Below, piece after piece: positions 9,384-19,142 of a DNA stretch of 44,936 nt (positions are counted from its first letter, which is position 1; each line of letters starts with the position of its first letter). Under the pieces are notes generated by a model. The model was not told where the DNA came from. It saw nothing but the letters and a program-made list of their open reading frames with translations, and did not search any database. A program made the translations under genes and the position numbers. Source of the stretch: Myxococcales bacterium (lineage in GTDB: Bacteria > Myxococcota_A > UBA9042 > UBA3505); contig PBVT01000105.1 in the NCBI GenBank assembly GCA_002728755.1, positions 1 to 44,936 of the forward strand. The letters are read 5' to 3'.

Positions 9384-11792
9384 TTAGATCAATGCCTCAA
9401 GGACAACGATTTCCGACTTGGCAGCCACCACGGTTTGAACCCCTGGTCCGATCTCTACGGTCGCGCCGGAGCCCTCGAGAGGGGTTGCCGAAACCACGGA
9501 ATAGATAGACTTCAATCCACCGAACCACCATCTGCGGTCGGCAAGAAGGATCTCGTCGCCAGGTTCTACCTGTAGAGACGCGCGTGCCTCAGGGCTGAGG
9601 CGAAGTAGGAGCGCTCCTGTCTTTTCATCGTATTCGTCTTGTTGCCCGATCACCACGCGGGCTTGAATCTTCATAGGCTTACGATAGGGATCGATGTTCT
9701 TGCCATACCGTTTCCGAACGAGGGCGCGAGAGGTGGCCTGGGTTAGCCCTTCGATCTCTGCAGCGGGACGTGGGCGAGTGAACAGGCTGACCATGATTCC
9801 GATAAATAGACTGACCGCGAGACCAAATAATGCTCGTGTGAATTTATAGGCTTTGGCACCGGAGAGGGTCTTGGTCCTCTGTAATCGCAAACGCGCCTTT
9901 GTTCCCAGAATCGGGGATTGGATCGTCGCCGGTAGCGCGATCGCGAGCCCGCCCGATTTGGTCAGGATCTGATCGCTTACGATCACCGGAGTGGCGGATT
10001 CCGAGCCGTCAGCACCGGGTACCTGGAGATTCAGCTCTTGTGCTGTGTTTGCGGATAAGAACTTTCGTGTGGTCTGGGAGAGTGCAATTTCTCCTTCCTT
10101 GAGTTGGATGCCTTCCAACGCACCAGGGTCGGTGATAACGCGCACCTGCGCCGTGATGACCTTCTCTGTGGGGATACCATGGGAGAATGGTTTGACCCAT
10201 GAGGGGTTAAAGACAGAGAGGATGATTAGCACAAACCCACCTAGAACGGTTGCGGTGGCGGCTGCTGGCGTGTAGCGCGGCCACAACATGGCAAGAAGCA
10301 GAGCGATCACGAGTGGCGGTGTGACGGCGGCGGTAAATGCCGCGTGGGCGCTATAGATGGAGCCGAAGCTCATGAACAATGGAACCAGGAGAACTCCAAG
10401 AAGAGTGACACCTACGGCCGTATAGCGTGCAATCTTGAGGTAATACCGATCGGGCTCGTCCTTTTTTACATAGGGCTTCCATATATCGTTGACGACGATG
10501 GCCGACACGGCCGTGATCAGAGTATCAACGGTCGACATAAGGGCGGCGGTTAAGGCCGCCATGACCAATCCAAAGACACCCGGGCTGCAGAGGATGTCGC
10601 TTACGACGAAGAAGATACTGTCGGCGCGGGTCCCCTCGGGGATCATCCCGGCGTTATTCATGGCGCTACCGACCCAACCGCCCGACGCCACGACGACGGC
10701 GGCGACCGGCATAAGAATGAGCATAGATGCCAGCGCGGCCTTCTTTCCTTCATTTACGCTCTTCGTGGACAGGAAACGCATCATGACGCCCTGGTTCAAG
10801 AAGAAGAACACGGCGCTATTGGCCATGGCATCCTGCCAGAAGATACCCACCGAGCTATATTCCGGATCGGTGTTGAAATTGGTGAACGCCATCCGGTGTT
10901 CGGGTACGAGGTTGGCCCAGAAGTCGGAAAATCCACCGAGGGCCGTAATACCCAGGAAAATGATGGCTGCCCCGGTTAAAAGCAGCATGAAACCCTGGAA
11001 TAGATCCGTAACAATAACCGAGGTCTGCCCCCCTGCAGTTACGTAGATGGCCGAAATCGTGGCTACGAGGATAGCAGCGGTGAAGATATCCCAACCCAGG
11101 AGGAAATGGAGCGCTTTCCCCATGGTGAAGAGATTGATTCCGATATAGCCAATCAAATAGATGAGCAGGAGAAAGGTCACCGTGGCGCGAGCTCCGGGAC
11201 CGAAGCGCCGCTCAAAATATTCGGGTATGGAGACGACCCGACTGAAAAAGATGATCGGAAGCCACCCAAAAAGGAAGAGGGGTAACCAGAACCAGTCATT
11301 AAGATAGGTCTGGCTGGACGAGATCCCATAGGAGTACGCCACGCGGCTGTACTTTACGAAGGAGTAGGAGCCGATTGTGGTCGCAATAAGCGACATGGTG
11401 ATGAACCACCAGGAGAACTTCTGCCCGCCGAAGAAGAAGTCTTTGGTGGACTTGCTATGACGGCCGAAATAGCTACCGATTGCCAATATCGCCAGGAAAT
11501 AGCCGATCATGATTCCGTAATCGAGACCGGTGCCCCTGGTTGTAGTGGTGGCTTCCGTTGGATCCGGAATCGGAGCTGGTTTGGGGGCCTGGTAGCTGTG
11601 GTCGGGTGCACTGAATTGTAGGAAAGCCTGGAAGGCCATGTAAAAGAGGAGACCGCCCAGTATGATGAGAAGGTTCCGCCTCTTACTGCCAGGCTCGAGA
11701 CCAACGAAACCGGCTTTCCAGCCATAAAAAAGGCCGACCGCGAGAAGGGCTCCGCCGATGCCATATTGGTAAAGATAAGGGGTACTTGCCAT
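9384..11792 (-). CDS. Sodium:solute symporter (SSS family), extended
   Basis: 802 residues with about 14 membrane helices. SSS features: FFFGGQKFSWWFITMSLIAT, a SYSFVKYSRVAYSYG stretch, GWLPIIFFSRVVSIPEYFERRFG-like loop and YVTAGGQTSVIVTDLFQG. It should couple Na+ entry to solute uptake; SGLT-like sugar transporters are the nearest group, but the solute is not determined. Two unusual parts: about 125 polar residues (roughly 529-653) between the last two helices, and a soluble C-terminal tail of about 130 residues (673-802) that is beta-rich. No clear ribosome site precedes the ATG at 11792; a TTG at 11843 is the alternative. Confidence 0.9.
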   Translation of the reverse strand: MASTPYLYQYGIGGALLAVGLFYGWKAGFVGLEPGSKRRNLLIILGGLLFYMAFQAFLQFSAPDHSYQAPKPAPIPDPTEATTTTRGTGLDYGIMIGYFLAILAIGSYFGRHSKSTKDFFFGGQKFSWWFITMSLIATTIGSYSFVKYSRVAYSYGISSSQTYLNDWFWLPLFLFGWLPIIFFSRVVSIPEYFERRFGPGARATVTFLLLIYLIGYIGINLFTMGKALHFLLGWDIFTAAILVATISAIYVTAGGQTSVIVTDLFQGFMLLLTGAAIIFLGITALGGFSDFWANLVPEHRMAFTNFNTDPEYSSVGIFWQDAMANSAVFFFLNQGVMMRFLSTKSVNEGKKAALASMLILMPVAAVVVASGGWVGSAMNNAGMIPEGTRADSIFFVVSDILCSPGVFGLVMAALTAALMSTVDTLITAVSAIVVNDIWKPYVKKDEPDRYYLKIARYTAVGVTLLGVLLVPLFMSFGSIYSAHAAFTAAVTPPLVIALLLAMLWPRYTPAAATATVLGGFVLIILSVFNPSWVKPFSHGIPTEKVITAQVRVITDPGALEGIQLKEGEIALSQTTRKFLSANTAQELNLQVPGADGSESATPVIVSDQILTKSGGLAIALPATIQSPILGTKARLRLQRTKTLSGAKAYKFTRALFGLAVSLFIGIMVSLFTRPRPAAEIEGLTQATSRALVRKRYGKNIDPYRKPMKIQARVVIGQQDEYDEKTGALLLRLSPEARASLQVEPGDEILLADRRWWFGGLKSIYSVVSATPLEGSGATVEIGPGVQTVVAAKSEIVVLEALI

Positions 11793-11956
11793 CCCGGCTA
11801 CATACCGCGTGGTCACGAAGAGGGCAACATTGCGTGTTAGCAAACCCTATGGCACATGAGGGGGAACGTTGGATGCGATATGAACCCGTTTTCTGTTCGA
11901 CGTTGGATTCTGATACGGAGTAGAGTGCTTCTGGAACTATAGGATGGACCGGTAGA

Positions 11957-12607
11957 ATGAGTTGGGATGTAGACGCGATCAATCAAGCATTGAGTCGAAA
12001 GACGCCAGAAGAGATCATCCGTTGGGCGGTAGAGAATGCCAATGGGCGGGTCGTCTGTTCGACAAACTTTCGTCCTAAGGAAGCGGTCATTTTACATATG
12101 GTTACACAGGTAATGCCTGCGATGCCGATTCTTTGGGCCGATACCGGGTACGCTACGCCCGAGACGTATCGCTTCGCCGACGCGCTCAGCCAGTCGTTGA
12201 AGCTGCATATGCATGTCTTCAACCCAGGGATCTCACGCGCTCGTTGGGAATCTGTGTACGGCGATGTTCCCACCATCGACGACGTAGAGCGGCATGACGC
12301 CTTTACAGAGGTGGTAAAGATCGAGCCGTTCTTCCGTGGGTTGAATGTACTCAAGCCAAATATCTGGATTACGGCTATTCGGCGTGGGCAAACCTCCTTT
12401 CGGGACAGCCTCGATGTGGCGTCGATGGGCCCATTCGGGATCTTAAAGATTAGCCCGGTGTATTCCTGGACCGATGAAGATATGGATGAATACCTGGCGG
12501 AGCATGGCTTGCCGGATGAAACCGAGTATTTCGATCCAACCAAGGTGGAGTCGAATCGTGAGTGTGGTCTTCATATTGTCGACGGGAAAGTAGTCCGCGA
12601 CAAATAG
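11957..12607 (+). CDS. cysH: Phosphoadenosine phosphosulfate reductase family protein
   Basis: 216 residues. PAPS reductases reduce PAPS to sulfite using thioredoxin. The fold features are present: ADTGYATPETYRFAD, the IRRGQTSFR substrate loop (141-149) and the ECGLH motif with the catalytic Cys203. The paired cysteines of iron-sulfur APS reductases are absent, so a PAPS-type enzyme is favoured. It is about 28 residues shorter than E. coli CysH: between the YLAEHGLP helix and ECGLH the usual YLSVGD-type segment is missing. No other sulfate-assimilation gene is nearby, so the exact role is less certain than the family. Confidence 0.85.
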   Translation: MSWDVDAINQALSRKTPEEIIRWAVENANGRVVCSTNFRPKEAVILHMVTQVMPAMPILWADTGYATPETYRFADALSQSLKLHMHVFNPGISRARWESVYGDVPTIDDVERHDAFTEVVKIEPFFRGLNVLKPNIWITAIRRGQTSFRDSLDVASMGPFGILKISPVYSWTDEDMDEYLAEHGLPDETEYFDPTKVESNRECGLHIVDGKVVRDK

Positions 12608-12609
12608 GC

Positions 12610-13059
12610 TCAGGCCTCGTCCAGGTCGACGGGGTATACGTCCACACCGGCCTCTTGAAAGAGCTGATTGCTCAGATCGAAGTCGTCCATCCAGCGCTCG
12701 GGGATCTCAAGCCCTGACGGATAACGCACTTCGCGTACTCCCGCTTGCACCAGCGACCGCGCACAGCGTGTGCAAGGTGGCCAGGTGACGTACGCACTGC
12801 AGTCCTTCAGGGAGACGCCGATACGGGCTGCATGCATGATTGCGTTCTCTTCCGCATGGCAGATCAAAGGATATTTCTTTTCCCGATCGTGGAGGCGTTC
12901 CTCGGTGTCGTTGATTCCACGAGGAAAGCCGTTAAAACCCGTGCTCCGGATTTCTCGATCGGACCCCACAATCACACAGCCAACTTTCGTGGAGGGATCT
13001 TTACTCCAGCCAGCGATATGACGAGCGAGTTCGATGAATCGTTGATGCCAATTGGTCAT
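12610..13059 (-). CDS. dCMP deaminase (zinc-dependent)
   Basis: 149 residues. Deaminates dCMP to dUMP for thymidylate synthesis. The zinc site is complete: H68-A-E70 in CHAEENA with the proton-shuttle Glu70, and PPCTRC with Cys96 and Cys99. The STKVGCVIVG and GFNGFPRGI blocks match the dCMP deaminase/ComEB family rather than CDA or TadA. Length is normal. It is tail to tail with the PAPS reductase gene, with only 2 bp between stops. Confidence 0.93.
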   Translation of the reverse strand: MTNWHQRFIELARHIAGWSKDPSTKVGCVIVGSDREIRSTGFNGFPRGINDTEERLHDREKKYPLICHAEENAIMHAARIGVSLKDCSAYVTWPPCTRCARSLVQAGVREVRYPSGLEIPERWMDDFDLSNQLFQEAGVDVYPVDLDEA

Positions 13060-13134
13060 GTAAATTCCAGAGCGTTAAACGGTTCAATTCACATACATGG
13101 GACGGACGCGTTGGACAAGTTTCGTGGCGGATGA

Positions 13135-15036
13135 CTATTCGCAGGTTGGGTATGTGAGTGAGGAGGGGCAATTGGGCAAAATCCCCCCGCTATGAATCGC
13201 TTTTACCCAGGCGATAGCATGCCCAATACTGCCTCGGATCAGGTCATAATGGGTCAAATCAGCAAAGAGGCACGAGTCGGCTTCCACGCCATTTTCTTCC
13301 AATAGATCCAAGGTGCAGGACTGCTTCGATGGAGTACTCTGGACGTCGTTCTCTGCGCTTATGACCAATAAGGCGGGACCATCGGGATCGAATAGGGGCT
13401 GGTTGTCCATCAGACGGTCGAGAAAGGCCTGTGTTCCCGTGGTACAGTTTCCAGAAGCAAAACAGTCAACGACGTCTGCAAGAATAGTGGGGTTCATCAA
13501 TTCTTCGAGGGTATTTGGGGCGGTATAAGTACCCACACTTCCCGCCAGGATACTTACGATCTGATAGATGCAGTTCCCTTCGATCGCCGGCAGTATCGTA
13601 TCGGATACCGCGGGGTGGTAGATGTCACCTGCGGCCGATTCACCCGCGGTATTGGCCCAGTCTGCATATAGGGACAGAGCAAAGACCGCCCGTCGGACAC
13701 CGGCTCCTCCGAGTAGAGAGACGAGATGAGGATAGTGCAATCCAAGGATACTGGTGTTCTCCTTAATGGAGCCGGCAAAGGAGACCGCGCCGAGTAGTTC
13801 CAGGTCGGGGCCAGCATAATCCTTCGCATAGCCGTGCACATTCAGGGCGATTCCACCTCCCTGGGAATGTCCTGCCACGACGAATGTACCATCCACGGAA
13901 CCTGGAGTGAGCATTGCCCGTGCCGCACGTGCGGCGTCAATGACCGAATGGGCGCTATCCTTATGGTTTCCATATCCCTGTACGCCGGGAGTTCCCAGGC
14001 CAGCGTAATCTGGAGCGATGACGACGTAGCCAGAGGCGGCCCATGTTACGAGGTTTTCAATGCTGCCGGTGACGAGCCCTTTCGAAGGTGTGCAATTATC
14101 TCCTAGTCCTGCTGTTCCATGCGCAAAGACCACCGTCGGACGAGGGCCCGGTACGGCCGAATCGGGAACCAGCATTCGTGCGGTACCCAGGCCGGGCACA
14201 CCAGGGGCCCGTTCCGTGCGATAGGCCAGGTGGTATTCTTTATAGCCGGAGATCACATCAAGTCCGGGTATGCTGATAAGTTGGGCCTGCGCGGTAGACT
14301 GTGTGACGGTGAATCCCGTGGAGCAGAGGACGACTGCACCTCTTTGCGAGGGATCAAACGAGGGCAGGTTTCCTGGGAACTCATAGATCTGCGAGAGAGT
14401 GCTATCACAGGTGAGAGCTACGTCGGGTTGTATCGGCGGGACGCCGTTTGTGTCTGGTGGCAGCGCTACATCCACTACGGTTCCGTCGTCGATGATCCCT
14501 CCGATATCCTCGGATGCGCCGTCTACGTTCGAAATGGCGTCATCAAGAACGCCATCAACAAGAGGGGAGCCCCCGTCTGTGGAGGCGTCACCGCCGGCGG
14601 AGTCTGCGCTGGTGCTATCCACGCCGACAACGTCCCCAGGGAGCGTATCTGTAGCCGCGCTGTCTTGCCCAGAGCTATCGTTCGTAGAGCTGTCCGAAGC
14701 TGAAGAGGTGTCCGAATTTGTATTGCTGGATGTGTCCTTTGCATTGGTCGATGTGTCCTCTGCATTGGTCGATGTGTCGGCAGAACCGTTCCCATTGGTG
14801 TCGGTCGAGGCTCCCGTATCCGTTGGATTCCCCGTATCCCCGGCTGCCGTATCTGTATTGGCGTTCGTGTCGAGTGTCGTCCCCCCATCCAATGTCGATC
14901 CATCGAAGCCGGACGTGTCGAGTGAACCCTCCTGGTCGGGCGGCAGGTCCGGATCGTAGGTCTCGGTGCTCTGTCCACACGCAAGAAAAACGGCTAGGAC
15001 GAGGAGAATGCTCGGGGATGAAATGAGTGTGCGCAT
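13135..15036 (-). CDS. Stalked lipoprotein with secretory-lipase-type alpha/beta hydrolase
   Basis: 633 residues. Signal peptide ends LAVFLAC (Cys20). Residues 21 to about 210 are an Asp/Thr/Ser/Asn-rich stalk with imperfect repeats of the DTSTNA type (two 21-bp near-identical copies at about 14741-14779). The rest is an alpha/beta hydrolase: HG oxyanion site at 306-307 (FAHGTAG), nucleophile Ser391 in GHSQGG, a likely acid in SAENDV and His in THYDL. It matches the bacterial secretory lipase/esterase group; substrate not known. The catalytic domain would sit away from the outer membrane on the stalk. The ATG at 15036 has no strong ribosome site. Confidence 0.88.
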   Translation of the reverse strand: MRTLISSPSILLVLAVFLACGQSTETYDPDLPPDQEGSLDTSGFDGSTLDGGTTLDTNANTDTAAGDTGNPTDTGASTDTNGNGSADTSTNAEDTSTNAKDTSSNTNSDTSSASDSSTNDSSGQDSAATDTLPGDVVGVDSTSADSAGGDASTDGGSPLVDGVLDDAISNVDGASEDIGGIIDDGTVVDVALPPDTNGVPPIQPDVALTCDSTLSQIYEFPGNLPSFDPSQRGAVVLCSTGFTVTQSTAQAQLISIPGLDVISGYKEYHLAYRTERAPGVPGLGTARMLVPDSAVPGPRPTVVFAHGTAGLGDNCTPSKGLVTGSIENLVTWAASGYVVIAPDYAGLGTPGVQGYGNHKDSAHSVIDAARAARAMLTPGSVDGTFVVAGHSQGGGIALNVHGYAKDYAGPDLELLGAVSFAGSIKENTSILGLHYPHLVSLLGGAGVRRAVFALSLYADWANTAGESAAGDIYHPAVSDTILPAIEGNCIYQIVSILAGSVGTYTAPNTLEELMNPTILADVVDCFASGNCTTGTQAFLDRLMDNQPLFDPDGPALLVISAENDVQSTPSKQSCTLDLLEENGVEADSCLFADLTHYDLIRGSIGHAIAWVKAIHSGGILPNCPSSLTYPTCE

Positions 15037-15194
15037 CTATGATTTGGTTTGGCGGTTACTGCTTTGTGGTTGGGACATCTTTTCGAACACATTCTGAAGA
15101 GTCGAGCTACAGAAAAGATTTTTATGATCGGTTTGTTTGTGGCATAGGGGGGATGATCGAATGAACGGTCGGATTGGAGACGAAGGAGTCACCG

Positions 15195-16358
15195 ATGTTG
15201 TCGAATATGCGTGCGTTGAGCTTAGGTGTATTGGTTCTATTTGGAAGTATTGCCTGTGGGGGATCCTCCGATACTACGGAAGTGGATGCGGGGACACAGG
15301 AAGATAGTTCGGCCATAGACACGGGTTCCTCAAGCGATACGGGCGCGTCGACGGATGAAGGGACGTCCACGGACGTGGGATCGTCGACGGACACGGGTTC
15401 ACCATCCGATTGTCCCGCGGATACCTTCTTGAATGTAGAGGAATTCGACGGCCCAGGCGGGAACTATCCATCCCCCAGCCTGTATGCGTATTGCGATGGA
15501 GATACGATGTTTGTGGAAAGTAATGGGATCCCTCATTACACATTCGAGCCTATGACGCCCAATGAGCTACAGGAAAATAATACGGTCTACTCCATTCCTC
15601 TGAACCCCCAGGAGGCGGCTACACCATCGATTATTCCATGTCTCGGATCGGTAGGAGTCGCTGTGAATGGCGCGCCTTTCTATGGTCCGAATGAAGCTGC
15701 CTTTCCTGATCCCTACGGCGATCCCGTGTACAACAATCTGATGGATGTATGCGAAGGGCATACGGGCGGGCAGGGCGATTATCACTACCACGCCCTCCTT
15801 GTTGAGTGTTTGACCGCCGACCACCCGAATGACGAGAGCACGCCTTCACCAATCGTTGGCTGGGCGTTGGATGGGTACCCGGTCTACGGGCCCTATGGTT
15901 GCCTGGATACAGACTGCGAAACGATCGTTGAGTTCAAGAGCAGCTGGGACCAGATCGCGGATCCCACGGAATATGCATGGCAGGCCCATGAGTACCAGGC
16001 AAAAGACGGGGCGGAATATCTCGATGAATGCAATGGGCGGGTTGGTCCGGATGGAACCTACCGATACCATGCGACCGGGACCTTCCCTTATATACTGGGG
16101 TGCTTCCACGGTGTCGTTGAAGGGAATCACGAAGCCTGTCCGGAAGAAGGAGCCGATAATCAAAACGGTGGCGGCAATCCGGGTGGCCCTCCCGGCTGTA
16201 CAACGGACAGCGATTGTCCGGCCGGCCCGAACGCTTTGGGTATGACCTGCACGCCTGATGGGATCTGTGCGCCGAACTGTGACTCCAACGCCGATTGCCC
16301 TGGGGGGCCGGCGGGGATGTCGCTTATCTGCAATGACGAAGGGTACTGCACCCCGTGA
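15195..16358 (+). CDS. YHYH-domain lipoprotein with Cys-rich tail
   Basis: 387 residues. Signal peptide ends GSIAC (Cys21), followed by an Asp/Thr/Ser stalk (to about 75). The YHYH domain shows GDYHYHALL, GWALDGYPVYGPYG and TYRYHATGTFPYILGCFHG. The C-terminal 60 residues form two small Cys modules (SDCP...C...GIC; ADCP...C...GYC) like those in the lipoprotein at 8247-9311. The biochemical role of YHYH proteins is unsettled. The ATG at 15195 has GGAG 6 nt upstream. Its TGA directly abuts the opposite-strand TGA of the next gene, making a TGATCA palindrome. Confidence 0.88.
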   Translation: MLSNMRALSLGVLVLFGSIACGGSSDTTEVDAGTQEDSSAIDTGSSSDTGASTDEGTSTDVGSSTDTGSPSDCPADTFLNVEEFDGPGGNYPSPSLYAYCDGDTMFVESNGIPHYTFEPMTPNELQENNTVYSIPLNPQEAATPSIIPCLGSVGVAVNGAPFYGPNEAAFPDPYGDPVYNNLMDVCEGHTGGQGDYHYHALLVECLTADHPNDESTPSPIVGWALDGYPVYGPYGCLDTDCETIVEFKSSWDQIADPTEYAWQAHEYQAKDGAEYLDECNGRVGPDGTYRYHATGTFPYILGCFHGVVEGNHEACPEEGADNQNGGGNPGGPPGCTTDSDCPAGPNALGMTCTPDGICAPNCDSNADCPGGPAGMSLICNDEGYCTP

Positions 16359-17366
16359 TCAGGTTGTCTCTTCGAAGGAGAGGACGACCTTTCCAAATTG
16401 TTTGCCGCTGTCCAGATGAGAGAAGGCCTGATCGCCATCTTTCGCTGTAAACACCCGGTCTACTACAGGTACCAGCTTCGTGGTGTTTATGAAGGCCACC
16501 ATATCGCTGAAGTCCTTCGGTGATCCCATGGTCGTAGCCAGGATGGATACCTGCTTATAGAACATATGTTGGGGTAATAATGTGGGCCATCTCCCACATG
16601 TCCCTCCATAAAATGCCAGACGCCCTCCGGGGCCCAGCAGGCGTACGAGGTCCCCAAAGCCTTCGCCCCCGGCAGAATCGATGACAATATCGAAGCCTTT
16701 CGGGGAGAGGGCGCTAGCCTCCTTGAGAAAGTCCTCGCTACGGTAATTGACTCCACCCGCGGCACCGAGATCGGTCGCTTGCTCAATCTTGGAATCCGAT
16801 CCGCTGGTCACATAGACTTCACAGCCAAGAGCGATGGCAAACTGGGCTGCGAAGAGTGCGACTCCACCCCCCACGCCGGAGATCAAGACCTTGTCACCAG
16901 CTTGAGCTTGTGCCCTGGTGACCAGGGCTCGCCAGGCGGTCAATCCAGCCAGGGGCAGGGCGGCAGCCTGCGGTGCGGTAAGATGATCGGGTTTCGGGAC
17001 CAGGTTCTCTATTGGCACAGAGATGTATTCGGCGAAGGTTCCGGAACGGGGAAGTCCAAGGATCGTGAAGTCGTTCGCTTGATATTCTGGGTTGTCGCCC
17101 CAGCCAATACTGGGATTGATAATCACGTCTTGACCCACCCAGCTTTCTTCGCCGTCACATACGGATTCCACCCGGCCGGTGCCGTCACTCCCCAATATGA
17201 TGGGAAGGGTTATGCCCGGGTATTGACCATGCATGATCCAGATATCACGATGATTCAAAGCGGCCGCCGCCACCCGAACCAAGGCTTCGCCAGATGTCGC
17301 CACCGGATGGGGCTGCTCTCCAAAGACGGGTAGTTGTCCTTTCTCCTGTAGAACCAGTGCCTTCAT
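16359..17366 (-). CDS. Zinc-independent MDR-family oxidoreductase
   Basis: 335 residues. GroES-like N-terminal domain (ALNHRDIWIMHGQYPG, LGSDGTGRV) followed by a Rossmann domain with GVGGGVALFAAQFA. The position that is Cys in zinc alcohol dehydrogenases is Asn (LNHRD) and the structural Cys cluster is absent, so it should be a zinc-free quinone oxidoreductase/enoyl reductase type using NAD(P)H. Substrate unknown. It is convergent with the YHYH gene with no spacer and lies downstream of the phosphatase-like gene on the same strand. Confidence 0.9.
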   Translation of the reverse strand: MKALVLQEKGQLPVFGEQPHPVATSGEALVRVAAAALNHRDIWIMHGQYPGITLPIILGSDGTGRVESVCDGEESWVGQDVIINPSIGWGDNPEYQANDFTILGLPRSGTFAEYISVPIENLVPKPDHLTAPQAAALPLAGLTAWRALVTRAQAQAGDKVLISGVGGGVALFAAQFAIALGCEVYVTSGSDSKIEQATDLGAAGGVNYRSEDFLKEASALSPKGFDIVIDSAGGEGFGDLVRLLGPGGRLAFYGGTCGRWPTLLPQHMFYKQVSILATTMGSPKDFSDMVAFINTTKLVPVVDRVFTAKDGDQAFSHLDSGKQFGKVVLSFEETT

Positions 17367-17396
17367 AATGCCTCCACCCCAAGCGATAGGCCAGAT

Positions 17397-19133
17397 TCAG
17401 GGGCTTTGCAAGCGCGTGGATGGGTGGGAACGCGACGGTGTTTGCCGGTAGATGACATCTGGTTTCACCGCATGGTGAAGAACACGTCCCGTGGCGGCGC
17501 TTGGATGTACGATGCCCAATAGAAACGAGAGAGTCGGGGCAATATCGATGATCTCTGTAAATTGCCCATAGATGCCGGGCCGAATAGGGGCACCGTGAAG
17601 CAATAAGGGAACCTGTTGGTCGTAGTTATAACCCGTCCAATGATGGGCTGGATCTCGTTTGGGCACATCGAAGGGGCGACTGATCATGATCACATCTCCG
17701 CTTCGGTGTGGAACATAGGAGTTTTGAATTTGCTGCGACCACCCGGGAGTCAACCGCCCCAGCTGTACATCACTCTCACTAATAGTGTTCACAACGTAAT
17801 CCAGCTGGCCCAGGATCTTCTGTACGGCTTGTTCCGCGTTTCGATTACTGACACCCGTTCTTTTCAAGACCGAATCGTCAAAGAACAGGTTTCCGTATGC
17901 GATAGACGCGATCCAGGGTTGCGACCGGGTGCGGAAGCGTTTGTCGAGAGCGCGGTTGATATGACGTATCAGCGCGGGTCCATCGATTCGTGTGGCGGGG
18001 ATTCCCCGCGCATTCACATAGGTGGGCGTAGAGGCAACGCCATGATCACCGGTGATGGCGATTACGGTCTCCTCCAAGCCTCCGGGCACCGTGTTCTTGA
18101 TATGATTGAGTAGATTCGAAACGGCCCGGTCCGCGGCTACGATGATCTCTTCGACCTCCCGCGAGTTGGGACCGTAACAGTGACCGACAATGTCGGTGGT
18201 GGAGAAGCTTACAAATAGAATGTCGGGGTGTTCGTCGCCCCCCAGTTTCTCGTGGGCTATGGCTCGTTTTGCTGCTTGTACCGTGAGATCGATACCTACG
18301 GGGAATCCGTTGGTATGTGGATGTCCGAAGACCACAGAATGCGAGAAGCCGGTGGGTTTGGTGTCGAGAGTCAATCCGGTGCCTGGGCCAGTGGGAGTCC
18401 ATTCAAGGGATTCACCCTTTCTGGCCGCCATGGCTTTGTTCAGTTCGTTTACCCAGTCCGGTAGGCGTCCGTCTGGGGCGTAATGCGAGCTTGTCACCCA
18501 TTGCGCAGTCTTCTTGTCGAACCAGATCGCGGCGTTGGCTCGCCACCCACCGGTTAGTATGGCAGCTCGGTCTTTCAGGGAAATGGCCACCACCTTTGAT
18601 GCTTCACGTGTGTTCTTCAGGGTGTCGCCAATTGTGCTGGCTCGTAGGAAGTGCGGTGAACGCCCCTTCGTCTTGTCCCCGCAGGGGCCAACACATGTTG
18701 TACCCGCATCTTCCACCGCAAGAACGATGCGCTTTTGGGCGGGGTCATACCATTTGTTCATGGGTATGCCATGGCGACTCGGATACGCCCCCGTGGAAAT
18801 GTTCGCGTGCCCTGGGGCGGTCATGGCCTGTAGAACGTTATGCTCTACGACGGGAAACCAGGCTCCACCATCCCCCAGAAATCGAAATCCTCCCAGAGTA
18901 CCATCGGCACCCTTTGCAGGCAGGAATCGGCTTTGAAAGGTCTGAAGGTAATCGGCTCGTAGTTGATCAAATACAAGTACGACGACCAATCGGGGCGGCG
19001 TGTGAACGCGTGTAGTCTCGTCTGGCTTTTGGTTTCCCCGATCAACGGTTGCTCCACCGCACCCTTGTAGGCTTACGAGCGTAGCGAGCGTGAAACAGAG
19101 GAGTAGATGGCGTGTTTGGGAGTAGATTCTCAT
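17397..19133 (-). CDS. Alkaline phosphatase superfamily (PafA-like) lipoprotein
   Basis: 578 residues. Signal peptide ends SLQGC (Cys25). The catalytic domain has the metal Asp56 in VVLVFDQLRADYL and the likely nucleophile Thr105 in MTAPGHANISTG. Further metal ligands are in STTDIVGHCYGP and ITGDHGV, with a late PAHHWTGYNYDQ His. This matches the type I phosphodiesterase/PafA-like phosphatase group, expected to release phosphate outside the cell. It follows the lipoprotein gene at 19143-20348 by 9 bp and is probably co-transcribed with it. Confidence 0.9.
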   Translation of the reverse strand: MRIYSQTRHLLLCFTLATLVSLQGCGGATVDRGNQKPDETTRVHTPPRLVVVLVFDQLRADYLQTFQSRFLPAKGADGTLGGFRFLGDGGAWFPVVEHNVLQAMTAPGHANISTGAYPSRHGIPMNKWYDPAQKRIVLAVEDAGTTCVGPCGDKTKGRSPHFLRASTIGDTLKNTREASKVVAISLKDRAAILTGGWRANAAIWFDKKTAQWVTSSHYAPDGRLPDWVNELNKAMAARKGESLEWTPTGPGTGLTLDTKPTGFSHSVVFGHPHTNGFPVGIDLTVQAAKRAIAHEKLGGDEHPDILFVSFSTTDIVGHCYGPNSREVEEIIVAADRAVSNLLNHIKNTVPGGLEETVIAITGDHGVASTPTYVNARGIPATRIDGPALIRHINRALDKRFRTRSQPWIASIAYGNLFFDDSVLKRTGVSNRNAEQAVQKILGQLDYVVNTISESDVQLGRLTPGWSQQIQNSYVPHRSGDVIMISRPFDVPKRDPAHHWTGYNYDQQVPLLLHGAPIRPGIYGQFTEIIDIAPTLSFLLGIVHPSAATGRVLHHAVKPDVIYRQTPSRSHPSTRLQSP

Positions 19134-19142
19134 GCGCCGTTA

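Noticed and set aside
14399-14959. 186-codon plus-strand frame rich in Ser/Val/Pro
   Set aside because: Antisense shadow of the Asp/Thr/Ser stalk of the lipase-like lipoprotein.
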